Of a DNA stretch of 64,000 bases, positions 36,601-47,360 are shown in pieces. The position numbers were made by a program, and so were the translations under genes. How positions within the stretch are numbered: position 1 is the stretch's first letter; the number at the start of each line of letters is the position of its first letter. The stretch is from NCBI GenBank assembly GCA_029339195.1, contig JAPTJF010000179.1, positions 50,803-114,802 on the forward strand, in the 5' to 3' direction. The stretch is from Micractinium sp. NFX-FRZ. Lineage: Eukaryota > Chlorophyta > Trebouxiophyceae > Chlorellales > Chlorellaceae. Below the pieces are notes generated by a model. It did no database searches and was not told where the DNA came from. It saw only the letters and a program-made list of their open reading frames with translations.

Positions 36601-39272
36601 CGCTGCCGGTGGGGCCGGGTGTGGAGGTGAAGAGTGAGGACTTCCTTCAGTGCAAGGCGGTGCAGGTGGGAAGATGCCGGGGGAATATGCCGAGGCCAGG
36701 CAGACAAGGCCAGGCCGGGACGGAGGACATGGCAGCTTGCTGCCTGCAAGGATACCCCGCTTTTGCAATCGATGCTTTCGTAGGCGCTGTTGTTGCCGGC
36801 CGTGTTTCCGTACTGGGTGTGGGCATCTGCCTACTGCCTGCCTGACTCGCCATCCTCCCGCCCGCCCGCCTCGCCACCCTCGCTCCCGAGCACAGGTCAG
36901 CTCCGACCTGCTGGCTGTGCTGCACCACGCCCCCGGCTGCACCACTGAGGAGGCGCTGCTGAGGGCGCAGGTGGCCCGCCTGGCAGATGAGTCCACCGAC
37001 TACGACTTCAGCGCCCACGGACCCGAGGGCCTGTTCCTGCACGAGGTGCGGCGCGAGGTGCTGGCCAGCCTGGCGCCTCATGTGACCCCGGGCAACCTCA
37101 AGGTGGGGTGGGAGCTGGAGGGGTGTGTGGCGCTGGTGGGTGAGGAGAGCGCTCCTGGGGACAGGGTGCATGCGGGACTGGGCATTCCTGCAGTTGGGTG
37201 GGTGGTGGGGTGGGAAGGGAGGGGTGAGCGCTCTTGGGGAGTAGGCACAGGCTGGGCTGGACATTGTGTAGTGAAGCTGAGGGGGACTGAGAGGCGGCAG
37301 GCAGAAGGGTGTCCCGTGGTGCTTGCTTGTCTGGCCACTTGTCGTCCCCCCGGCTATTTGTTGACTGTTGTGAGCCAGGCTGCATGCCGCCTCGGGCCTC
37401 TGACCCCGCCCGCCCCCCTGCAGTTCAAGCAGTTGAGCGGCAACCAGCGCATGGTGATAGCATATGAGCACAGGGGCGCCACTGCGTATGCTGTGGACGT
37501 CAACGCGCTCAGCGTGCGCGCTGTGCACGCTCAGGCTACCACGGTGCGGTGCAGGTCAAGAGCAGCTCACCTGCTGTGCATGCACAGGGCAGCTTCCCAC
37601 AGGGATGCCAGTGGCAGCACTCCTGTGTGGCAGAGCGCTGCGCTGGAGCATAGACTGCCCACACAAGTACCTCCCGCCCTGCTTTGGCCCGACCCCTCGC
37701 CCACCTGTGGCCCTCTCTCTGACCCGCAGGTTGGCTTGCCCAAGACGTGCCCCGCCTCCGGCTGCGCCTGCGTGCGCCTGGCGCTGCTGGGGCACCTGAT
37801 TGAGGCGGTGGCCGACCGCTGCAAGCTCAGCCGGGGGGCGCTGCAGAATGCGGTGATGGGGCGGGTGCTGGACAGCCAGGTGCTGCAGGGTCAGCCACCA
37901 GGGCCGGCTGACCTGGAGGCTGGCAACAAGGAGGTGAGGTGGGCGGGTGACTTGACCCTTTGCCCTGCTGAGCTAAATCAAGTATAATGTCCGCTGCGGT
38001 GGTGTGTACATTGCTGTGCTGCAACCTGATTGGCCACCCGTGTGCTGCAAGCATCTGACGCCCCCACCCCGCCTCCCTCGCCAGGGCGCTGCCCGCCGTG
38101 CGCCACCGCGCAAGGGAGGGGCAGCCTCTGTGATCGACCTCACTAGCGACAATGAGGACGCTAGGGGTGGCGGGGCTGGCACTAGCGCTGGCGCCGCGTC
38201 GGCAGCAGACCGGCACGGCGATATGTTCCGCAAGCTGGCGGGCAGCATGAAGGCGTGCCACCTGGAGGGTACAGACATGTGCCACCGCTCTGGGCGGAAC
38301 GCGCCGCCGCAGCAGGAGGAGGAGCCGCCACTGTGTGGGGACAATCTGAAGCGCACGCAGCACAGGCTGACGGATCGGCCCACCGAGTTTGAGGCTGGCA
38401 GGTAAGCACCTGAGGAGAGACGAGTCGGGTGGGAGGTTGCTGTGTACCACACTAGTGCCGCACGCTGTTGAACACTGATGTTGGGCCGCCCACCACCTGT
38501 AAGCACGCTCAATGCTCCCTGCTCCTTCACCCCTGCCTTGACAACCCCTGCCTGGCCCCCACCCCATGCCCGCATCGCAGCTTCCTCTTTGCACCCTTCA
38601 CCCAGCCAGAGGGCCGCTCCACGCGCCCCCAGTTCCACAACCTGCCCACCGAGCGCCAGATGCGCTTCGTGCGCAAGTTTTATGTGCTGCTGGACCGCCT
38701 GCTGCGGGACGCCTTTGGCCTGCCGCCCCGCTTCTTTGTCTTCTGGCACCCCCTGGACCCAGCCTTGGCCTTCAACCAGGGTGAGCGCCCCGTCAGCATT
38801 CAGCTTGCCGCTGGTGCCTGTTCGCCTCCCTGGGTGACCACTTGCCTGCCAGGTGCAGCCGAGGCACGGGCGACATAATATGCATGCACTGGACCAGTGC
38901 TGCCCCTCACTTGCAGCTTGGCCTGCTTCCCGCACTCACGCCCGGGCGCCTCCCTTTGGGGGTCTCCCGCCTGCTCGACCTACCCACCGCTCCTTCACAT
39001 ACCCTCCCCTGGCAGGCGGCACGCTGTGGTTCAACGCGGGCCACCCCCACTGCGCGCAGCTGTTTCACAGCCGCGGCGTGGTGGCATGGGCAGAGCGCAC
39101 CTACCTGCTCATCTGCCACGAGCTGGCACACAACTTCGTCAAGGGGCACGGCACCACCTTTTCCAATGCCATGGCACGCATCGCGGTGCGCTTCCAGCGG
39201 GGATTCGAGAGGGCACGGAACGCCAAGGGCGCGGGCAGCCTGTGGGAGGCTGTGGATGCTGCGGGTGCGTGA
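33616..39272 (+). CDS. GHKL ATPase-like domain fused to WLM/SprT-like metallopeptidase motif
   Basis: Fifteen exons, 945 residues, all phases consistent: 33616-33680, 33840-34242, 34421-34738, 34929-35009, 35167-35301, 35551-35667, 35874-35969, 36155-36328, 36522-36665, 36896-37102, 37424-37543, 37730-37933, 38085-38401, 38581-38780, 39016-39272. The N-terminal half looks like a Bergerat (HSP90/MORC-type) ATPase. An N-box-like GIRELTQNWIDRC carries Glu135, Asn139 and Asp142. NFGTALGMEMLTLGTSGKR (from 229) sits where the DxGxG nucleotide motif is expected, with Asn in place of Asp, and AGAFGDGMK (254-262) forms the glycine lid. Residues 263-620 continue as the S5-like and middle part. After a charged linker (about 690-790) comes a C-terminal region with CHELAHNFVKGHGTTF: His895-Glu896, His899 and His905 fit the HExxH...H zinc site of WLM/SprT peptidases. 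No signal peptide is visible. The intron after 35009 has a GC donor. Function unknown; possibly an ATP-controlled protease or chaperone. Confidence 0.8.
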
Positions 39273-39948
39273 CGGGCGTTATGGAGAAGAAGCTAGGCGC
39301 AGGCAGTGCGAGTGACAGCGGTGCAGCCGAGAGCGCTGCCGGCTGCGCTTCCACACGATCCCCCCTTCAGCAACGTACCTTCACCAGCAAGCTCACAATG
39401 ACAAAGTGCGTGAGCGTGCCTGAAATGTGTAGCAGGCACTCTCGCAACACTGCCATCCACCTTCCTGCTTCAGCTCTTTCGTTCACGGGTCGATTGTGAC
39501 GTTTCATGGGTGCACGTTCAAACAGGAACGAGACACAGCAAAGGAAAGCACTAGTACTCTTGCAGGCTGTCACATGTGGAACGGCCCCTCATGAGAAGGA
39601 GGCGGGCATGCACAGCTGGGGAGAGGCAGGCAGGAGCTGCGCATGGGAGGCACATGAGAGGCACCTGCCTATCGATGCCTCAAAAGCAGGAGGTGCTGTC
39701 AGAGCGCAAACCGCGCATATCAATCTGCCGAGCAGCTAGGGGGGAACTTTGCACGGCGTGGAGATGCACACGGCAGGCAGCAGGCAGCAGGGCCTTGCGT
39801 TGGTAGCAAAAGGAAGGGCAGGCAGCAGCAGCAGAAAGCAGCAGCAGAATCCAGAATGCAGCAGGGGTGTGCTGCATTGGAGCAAATGATTCTTAAGGGG
39901 TTTGAGCGAGCGGGGCCTGAGCGAAGCACACTGGGAAGCCTTGCTGCC
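39273..39948. other. Intergenic between convergent genes
   Basis: Holds the 3' flanks of the GHKL/metallopeptidase gene (plus) and the F-box gene (minus). I see no TGTAA on the plus strand and no supported coding frame. An A/G-rich, CAG-rich stretch (39775-39860) is low complexity. Confidence 0.5.
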
Positions 39949-42627
39949 TCAATCCAGGAAGGCATCGAACTCGTACTTGTACGAGTGACCAACCAGCTTG
40001 CATGGCAGGCATGCGCGTGACAGCAAGTCACGCAGCAGGCCTGCCGCCAGGCGCTCGCGTTCTATCAAGCTCGACCAAGCGCGCTCATGCTCACCATGCC
40101 TCCATGCAACTGTCAGCACCTCGAGCCGTCTCATCAGCACCAGCCTGTCTTCCACCTCGGCCCACTCCTCCTCTAGCTCATCGGCGTGTGGGGACAGCTC
40201 CAGCTGAAGGGCACGCAGCCCCGTGGCTGCGCTAGCTGTGAAGGGCAGCAGCCCAGGGCGCCCCTCAAAGCGGCTCCAGAAGAGGTCAAGGGACTGCAGA
40301 CCCTCCAGGTAGGGCCCAGCTGGCAGCCGGCTGATCAACCAGCCTGCAGAGCGTGGGTGGCGCCAAGCACGGTTTCTGTGGCCAGGCTGATGTACCTCCT
40401 TGTCCTTACTGCGAATCACTGCCAAAGATTGGCTGATGCCCCTCCAAGGGCGCAGAGACATGCAGATCCTGTGCTGCTGCTGCCACCGCCGCATGCAACA
40501 TACCAGCAGCAAGGCAACCCACCCGACAGCCGCAGTTTTGTCAGTGCCCCCAGTGGCCTCAGACACTCCATGCTCGCCCTGTCAAGTAGCGGTGCCTTGT
40601 CGCTACTGTCGCCATCGAGGCAGAGGCGCCGCAGGCAGCTGCGCTTGCGCCGAGGAATGGGAGGTGGGGTATCAGTGCAGCAGGTTTGGTCATACGGGGT
40701 GGCTGCAGCATCTGCTGGGTGACATCAAGCATGGGAAGGTCCAAGAAGTGGGTGCTCCACTTGAGCAGGTCGCACCAGTGGCCCCAGTGCCCCTGCGACC
40801 CCAGCTGTGACACCTACCTGAGCATTGAGAACTCCGGCGGCAGCACAGGCACGCCTAGCTCCTCCTGGCTGCTGTCGCCCTGGAAGTCGAAGTGCACGGC
40901 TGTGAGCTGGGTCAGGCAGAGCGCCGCAGGCACGACTGCGCTTCGCAGGCAGTTGCAGAAGGACATGTCGAGCTCCCGCAAGCCGCGCAGCTGGCTGGCC
41001 ATCTGTTCGGGAGTGTAGTAGTCAGGGTGATCTGGCATGTCGAGGCTGGAAAGCTCCGCACACTCCAACCTCAACCGTGTGAGTTGCGAGAGGCGCCACA
41101 CGCACGCCGGCACTGTGCCCCCGCCCCTGCGTTCGCAGAAGCCCAGAGCGTCCAGCGCTGGCACACATGCCAGCCCCTCCAGGGGAGGCAGAGGCATGTC
41201 CTCGGCAGGGTACAAGTTGAGGCCGGTGCTGACAGACCCAAGCACCTGCAGCTCAGCTGCAAGGTCCACATGAGGCCAGTGCGCCTCTTCGGGCGGCACT
41301 GCTACCAAACTATCATCCCCGGGGACTGTGAGCTTGAAGCTGTGAAGTTTGGTGCCCAGGCTGTGCAGGTGCCGCCAGCTGCCCGCCTCTGGAGTCTGCC
41401 ACGCCTCTATGTCTGCACGCTGCAGCTGCGGCAGGGCGGCTATAGCGGCTGCCAGGCTGGCAGTGAGGTCTGTGCGCGCCACCTCCAGGCAATGCAGCCC
41501 TTGCAGCTCGCACAGGGAGGCGCTGCACGGCAGCAAAGGGGGCACAGCAGGTGTCAGATCAGCCTTTTGAGCGGCCAAAGGGCAGGCGTGCCTCCCAGCC
41601 CGCCAACACAGGGGCATTGTAGTGCTGTGCAGGCAGCACTACAGTGGCACTCACCTCAAGTATTCCAGCGCCTGTGAGTGAGGGATGATGCCGTCTCCCC
41701 CCCCTTCAAGTTTCAGCTCCCTCAGCGCAGTGGAGCGTATCAAAGTGGGCAGGACGCACAGCTGCTGGAGGGATTGATGCAGCTCCACCCTGCACACACC
41801 AGGACTCGATCAGGCGCCGCACGGCACAGCACGGCTTAGCACGGCTAGTCAACCCCACCCTGCACACGCGATCAGGCGCAGCAGAAGCACAGCACGCACA
41901 GCATGGCACAGCATGGCATGGTGCGACCAGGCACAGCGCAGCGCACACAGCGCAGCACAGCATGCCAGGGCGAGCTAGCTGAGCTGTTGGGCTGTGCTGG
42001 ATGTGGGGATCGTCCGGTGCAGCAAATCAGCCAGGACACCACCCGCTGGCTTGAACCATTGATGCTGGAAGCCCCACACCTGCGTGCTGGCAGCAGCAGT
42101 GCGTCCGACAGCACATGGTACCGCTGCAGCGCTGCAGCGTCCCCGGCAAGCGTGTCCACCTCGCGCTGAAGCTTGCCATGCAGCCGCACGGTGGAAGGGG
42201 TGCGGCCGTGCAGGCTGTGCTGCACGCGGCTCAAATCAACCAGCCTCAGCCCATCATAGCCGTAGCCAAAGTGCAATTCCAGAGAGCAGGGCAGCTGGGT
42301 GAATGCCACCCGCCGCCAGCGGCGGCACACCCGCTCCGCCGCACCCCTGCAGTGTGGGGCGCATTCCGAGCGGGCGAGATCCATTGAAAGGTGCATTTCT
42401 AGGTGCTGAAGCTACCTGCGAGCAGCATGCCCCCCAGCCTCAGGGCCGCCGGCTGCTGCACTGCCTCGCCTGGTGCTCAGCAGCACAGCTTCCTTCAGCC
42501 CTTGCACTGGCTTCACTGTCTGCTCGGGCAGCAGGGCCAGCACCGCTGCCAGCAGCTCGTCGGGCAGCAAGTCGGCGGCCGCCGGGCCGCCTGGCTGCCT
42601 CGGAATCACCCAACTTGCCAGGCTCAT
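39949..42627 (-). CDS. F-box / leucine-rich-repeat protein
   Basis: Six exons: 42627-42416, 42346-42080, 41789-41655, 41522-40818, 40638-40523 and 40343-39949, giving 609 residues in continuous phase. Residues 20-34 (LLPDELLAAVLALLP) are the start of an F-box, and AAERVCRRWRRVAF after the first splice is its usual end. About 35 extra residues separate the two halves. This suggests that exon 1 is slightly over-extended or that an insertion is present. From about 160 onward LRR units follow, such as LCELQGLHCLEVARTDL, SQLTRLRLECAELSSLDM, LRGLRELDMSFCNCLRS and LRPLGALTKLRLSG. F-box proteins bring substrates to SCF ubiquitin ligases through Skp1, and the LRR would bind the target. An LRR pseudogene fragment of similar style lies at 15511-15898, consistent with family turnover. 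Confidence 0.75.
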
Positions 42628-43205
42628 AATGTTGGCCGTAAGCAGTGATGATCGCAGACTCTGCCGAGGGGGTCATCACATGTGGGCGACACCTGACAGC
42701 GGCACTTTCCTCCCGGCGGCATAGAGCCCGGCATAGAGCGGCCCGCCTGCACCAGCAGTGCACCAATCTCATCCCATGTTACACCGTTGTTTGGTTTTGG
42801 GTAATCTCTGACATAAAACATACAAAAGCCTGACTGCTTGAAGAAATGTACATGTGATGAGACAGCGGAACGCAACCGTGACAGCGGGAAGATGGGCGGG
42901 CACTTGAAGGGGCGCCTTGCAGCTTAATCTAACCTGACCGCCGCAGAGCACAGCAGGGTGGGAAGCACAGGGCTGGGGTTGCTTCAGCTTCACAGCGCAG
43001 AAGGTAGAAACGAGACAGCGAGCAACAACGCTTCGTGGCCTGAACTTGTCATCCCTCTGCAGCTGCTCATTCCCTGCGCCTGGGCCACGGCGGGCGAACC
43101 AGGTGCAAGGCAAGGCAGGGCGAGCGATCAAGCTAAGGTGGCGGGCAGCATTTGAAGGAGCGGAAGGTGAGGAGGCACCCCTGGGCTTGGCCGGCATTGG
43201 GAGCG
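42628..43205. other. Intergenic; candidate poly(A) signal of ankyrin gene
   Basis: Between the ankyrin gene stop and the F-box gene start, both on the minus strand. A minus-strand TGTAA (plus-strand TTACA, 42779-42783) lies about 425 bases past the ankyrin stop. Nothing else is supported. Confidence 0.45.
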
Positions 43206-44159
43206 CTAGATGAGAGGCGGCTCTGTGCCAACTGGGTCAGCGACGCCAGCGGTGAGGATGCGCCACACCAGCGTGGTGGGCAGGTCAGCGCCAGCCTGGC
43301 GCTGGGCACTTGCCAGGCACAGGGCTGCTGTGCGCAGGCGCTGCCTCTGGGAGTCTGGGAGACACTGCACCAGCAGCGCCGCCTCTACGTGAGAGCGCTG
43401 GAGCACCACAGGCAGCAGGGACTCTAGCAGAGGGCAGGGGCGCGGCACCAGCGCCCACTCCTCTGCTGTCAGCGCCTGCCGGGCAATCGCGGCGCAGAAC
43501 AACTGTTGCCCTGCAGAAGCGTCCATACTGGCAACAGTTGAAAATGCTACGCACACCCCGGCCGGAATCGCGCCATACTGCAGCAGGCTGCGTGCGGTGT
43601 CTAGGACTCCACAGCATAGTGGCTGACACAGCACCAATTCCAGCGGTGTTTTCCCAGTAGCGTCCCTGACCAGGGCCACATCGGGTGCTGCCCGAGCCAG
43701 CAGCGACGTCGCCGCAATGCGCTCATCCCTAGCTGCCATGCCAATGGCTGCGTAGTGAAGTGCCGTGAAGCACATGTTTGTCTCATCTGGCACTGCTGGG
43801 TCTGTGCCTGCAGCCAGCAACACGGCCGCACAGTCCACTCTGCCAAGTGCCGCTGCCACATGCAGAGCAGTCAAGCCGGAGCCCGACAGAGCATGCACGT
43901 CTGCACCTGCCGCCAGCAGGGCGGTGACGCACTCGGAGTGCCCACCCCAGGCAGCGTTGTGGAGCGCTGTGTGACCTCTCTCTCCTCCTCGAGCTGCCAC
44001 ATCAGCCCCAGACTGCAGGAATGCCGTCAAGCTGGCAAGATCGCCACAGTAGGCAGCCTCCAGCAGGTTGGATGGCAGGTTTGACGTCGGCACGGCCATG
44101 TGTGCTGCCTGCAAGCAGGTGGCACCGCGGGGCGCGGTAGGTGCCAGGCAGGTGAGCAT
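43206..44159 (-). CDS. Intronless ankyrin-repeat protein
   Basis: A single open frame of 317 codons begins MLTCLAPTAPRG; an alternative start is the in-frame ATG at 44099 (MAVPTSNLPSNLLEAAYCGD). Ankyrin units run from about residue 30 to 190: LLEAAYCGDLASLTAFLQSG, then HTALHNAAWGGHSECVTALL with AAGADV, LTALHVAAALGRVDCAAVLL with AAGTDP, FTALHYAAIGM, and KTPLELVL. The C-terminal 120 residues are helical and Leu/Ala-rich (EWALVPRPCPLLESLLPVVL), with no recognised domain. They may be a degenerate SOCS-box-like or ANK-associated region. Ankyrin arrays bind proteins. Most neighbouring genes have several introns, so the lack of any intron stands out. Confidence 0.8.
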   Translation of the reverse strand: MLTCLAPTAPRGATCLQAAHMAVPTSNLPSNLLEAAYCGDLASLTAFLQSGADVAARGGERGHTALHNAAWGGHSECVTALLAAGADVHALSGSGLTALHVAAALGRVDCAAVLLAAGTDPAVPDETNMCFTALHYAAIGMAARDERIAATSLLARAAPDVALVRDATGKTPLELVLCQPLCCGVLDTARSLLQYGAIPAGVCVAFSTVASMDASAGQQLFCAAIARQALTAEEWALVPRPCPLLESLLPVVLQRSHVEAALLVQCLPDSQRQRLRTAALCLASAQRQAGADLPTTLVWRILTAGVADPVGTEPPLI

Positions 44160-44508
44160 GCCAGGCGAGTTCAGGCCCCTCTGCTTCTAGGACCAGATGG
44201 CCGTGAATGCTGGGGACTCACTAGTGGGTGGTTGCCACTTCTAAGAGTTGGTTGCGTGGGGCGTGCAGTTGCTGTCGAAGTCGGCGCCGCTCTATGGCAG
44301 GCAGCTTGAGAGATCCTTCCCCCTGCTGCTACCGTGCCTAAATTAGAGCCAATCAGCAGCTGGTAGGGCAGCCGGCGTTTGCGTGCTGGGCTGGCGAGCT
44401 CCTGTTCTGTCTGGGCGTGGGCTCACTGAGGGAGACGGGTTTGCGTGGAGATGGTACAAGAGGCACCCCACTCGGCGAGTCTAGGGAACATGGTCACCTT
44501 TGCTGCCA

Positions 44509-44556
44509 AGGTGGCGCCTTGAAGGTTCCCTCCCAGGTGGCACCTTGAAGGTTCCC
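44509..44556. repeat. 22-bp tandem repeat, two copies
   Basis: AGGTGGCRCCTTGAAGGTTC (plus CC) occurs at 44509-44530 and 44535-44556, with one mismatch and a 26-base period. Confidence 0.9.
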
Positions 44557-44682
44557 GCACCGCACCGTGCAGTCCACACTGATGCCCAGACGCCTCTCAA
44601 GGCAATGCATTGGTAACTCTCTTGGTCAGGGTTGATGCGTTGCAAGATGCTCAATTTGCTCTCGGCCTCAAGCTTGGACCGC

Positions 44683-44710
44683 GACGTATCCAGTGCGGGA
44701 CGTATCCAGT
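44683..44710. repeat. 12-bp direct repeat, two copies
   Basis: GACGTATCCAGT occurs at 44683-44694 and 44699-44710, a 16-base period, 130 bases from the 22-bp repeat pair. Confidence 0.85.
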
Positions 44711-45719
44711 TGCGCACAGTTGTGCACTGGCCACTGCTGGCAGCGCCTCCTGCCGTGCCATTTATTGGCGCACAGCAGCTGAAGGTAGTTGTGGGCTGCC
44801 TGGATGACTGATCAAAGCGTCAAGTGTGAGAATAGCGCTAAAGGCTGCGGCAGCCAGAACACGCAAATATAGCACTCATGAGGAGGGGAGCTGAGGAGGC
44901 ACGCCCGGACAGCCGTTGGTGCGGAGTCCGCTGTCCTGCCCTGTGCAAGAACAGGCTACCCTGCAGGTGCTACTAGCAGACGTCCCGTCGGTGCTGCGGG
45001 TCCGATGCATACAAGCTGCTGCCAAGTATTCACTACAGCCATTCATGCAGCTGTGCACGCTTTGGTCATCCCCCCGCTACTTCATTGACCCTTCCGCTCC
45101 GCCTTCAAGCCGAGGCTCACGTGTGCTGTTACACAAAAGGACATGCGCATACACGCTTGATCATGAAATGGGAGGGGATCAAAAGCAAGAGTCAGGGGAG
45201 CTGCTGCTAGATGGGCCTGGCGCCGAGCGCAGTTAATGGGAGGGAGGGAGTGGGGGAGGGTGTGCCGTCCTGCCTGTGGCGCTGCAGCTGCCGCCGCCGC
45301 TGCTGCCTAGGGGACTGAAGTTGGCTGCTGGTGCGGCAGGTGCAGCAGGCGGGCGCTGTGCGGCGCCTGCCGTCAGGGCAAGGGATGCATTAAAAAAATG
45401 AAATGGCTGGGTGGAGAGGAAGCGGGGCCTGGAGTGCGCTTGCCGAGCTGTGCTGCCAGCATTATTGCCAGCGAGGCGGTTGCCCCCGCCGGCCATGAGC
45501 CAAGCTGGCAGCGCCCATGGGCCTGCCCCCCCTCTACTTGCCAAAGTTGGGGAAGCAGTCTGCGGGGGAAGAGGCGCGGGCAGGGCGAGGGACGTGTCGT
45601 CAGGGCAAGGGTGTAGGCTGGCTGCTGGTGGCAACCTCAGAGCGGGGGAACAAGCCATCAACACTTGTGGTGTACAGCCCAGAGGTTCTGCACCAACGTC
45701 GCAGCACGCACGCAGGCAG

Positions 45720-46825
45720 CTAGCATATCTGGCAGCACAGCAGCAAAAGAGAAGCAGGGGGCGCACCCGCAAACGTGTTCTTGGGGTGCTTGCTGTCGCT
45801 GTGCTCCTTCAGCTTCGCCTCGGTCATCTGCAGGACATGCGCACGGTTGTGTAGTGCCCAGAGTGAACATGGTGCTGTCGGCAGCTCGGGCCCGAGGGGA
45901 AGGTGGCCAGCCGAGGCACGGGCATGCCATGGCCATGCTATCCCCCCATTCTTCCAGCGTGGGGCTATCCCCTGGTCAAGTTTGCAGCCGCGCCTCCTAC
46001 ACCTCCACCCCCCGCCCTGCCCTGTGCGCCTCTCCTCTAGCTGTGGCCCCCTCAGTCGCACTTACGTTGCACATGAAGCTCTGCAGAACAGCGGGAATGT
46101 AATATTCTTCGTCAGGGCCTTTCCTCACAAATGCATATGACATTACGTTCTGCCCAACTTCTAGCACAGGGGCAGCATGCTGCTGCTTGGAGTGGCAGCC
46201 TGCCAGGCAGGCAGCACCCAACAAACCACAGGACATCAAATAGTTGACCAGCTCGGTCAGCCTGTCAACGTACACCGGCCAGCAAGCCGGCAAACCTGCC
46301 GGCTCTGCACGGTATAAAGTCCTCACCTGGCGGCAGATGTTGCACACGATGGTGAGCGCCGCTGCGTTGCCAGACAGCTGGCTCTTGCCGCCTGCATGGG
46401 TGGACAAAGGTGGAGGGCCGGGCAAACAGTGAGTGGAAAGGTAAGTTTGCTTTGGCCGGCGATGGAGCTGCACGGAGCGCAGGTGCCCATACGCCTTCTT
46501 CCCCCAATTCAAGCACTCTGCAGGCTAAGGGGCGTGGCCAAGGAAGCTGCCTGCGCTGCTGCTGAGCAGCACCCGGCAGCGCCGATGGGTGCTGGAACAG
46601 GGGCGCGCACCTGCCGCCTTCTTTGCCTTCTCTGCGTTGCGCAGCCGCGCCATGGCAGACTTCTGTGCATTGCCTGCAGGACACATTCCATTTCGAGAGC
46701 GAAAGGGCAGGGATGAGCACGACACGAGGGGTGCGCACGCTGCCGGCAGCGAAGCGGCGTGCAGCGGCACCCGCGGCGGCGGCAGTGCTCAGGGGCAGCT
46801 GGCGGCGCTCCTTACCGCCACCCAT
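45720..46825 (-). CDS. Small conserved zinc-finger protein, At2g23090/ZNF706-like
   Basis: Four exons: 46825-46816 (10 bases, Met-Gly-Gly-Gly), 46673-46611, 46391-46327 and 45827-45720, giving 81 residues. Key pieces are GNAQKSAMARLRNAEKAKKA, GGKSQLSGNAAALTIVCNIC and MTEAKLKEHSDSKHPK. This matches a small eukaryote-wide family with an N-terminal 4F5-like basic segment (GNAQKSAMAR...) and one C2H2-type finger: Cys-X2-Cys, then His and His in EHSDSKH. Family members are mostly nuclear or cytosolic and poorly understood. The C-terminal 14 residues (APPASLLLLCCQIC)  do not match the usual Phe-Pro-rich ending, so a further small exon may be missing, with the donor at TTTGCGG|GTGCGC. It is head-to-head with the TAP38-like gene, sharing a 535-base upstream region. 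Confidence 0.8.
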
Positions 46826-47360
46826 GATGCTTGTTTGCTCGACCGGCTAGCACGAGGTCTGCTGCGGCGTGGGGGGAGCAGGGAAGGCAGTGTGATGGAA
46901 TGGCGGCGGCTGGCGGCTCGAACCAGGCCAGGCGGCCAAGGGCAAGGCTTGAATGCTCACGCCCATGGGAGGTGACGCCCACTTACTTTTAGGGCGCTGG
47001 AGCAGCCAGCAAGGCGGGGAGGAGTGCAGAAGAGGGAGCTAGCGGGCTTTGGGCAGGGCGGCTCGGAGGCTGCAAGTGTGGGCTATTGAAACAAATGGGG
47101 CAGGCACAGCAGACTGTCAGCGCACGCCTCAGTTTTTTTGCCTGCTCTGCTAGCGCGCGTCGTGCTGCGCTCGGAAAGATGGTGATCGCGCCGGAGGAGA
47201 GTTCCCCCGGCTGCATGATCCCAGAATCGGAACGATCTGCCCACCCCGCACCCTGACAAAGCCAGCACAAGCTGCTTTGCTAGGCTTCTGCTCAACAGCT
47301 GTGCGCTCGCCCCCGCGCGCTGCAGCCGCCCTGCAGCCGGCCTGCCGGAGGTTTGACGGC
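46826..47360. other. Divergent promoter region
   Basis: Upstream region shared by the zinc-finger gene (minus) and the TAP38-like phosphatase gene (plus). No TATA box was seen. Open frames here lack support, though the plus frame is open upstream of 47361 without an ATG. Confidence 0.45.

Larger units (their letters stand above)
44160..45719. other. Intergenic with short tandem repeats
   Basis: No open frame here has recognisable motifs or good splice partners. It contains two short direct repeats (44509-44556 and 44683-44710). It also holds a minus-strand TGTAA (plus TTACA, 45129-45133) that could serve the zinc-finger gene ending at 45720. Confidence 0.45.
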
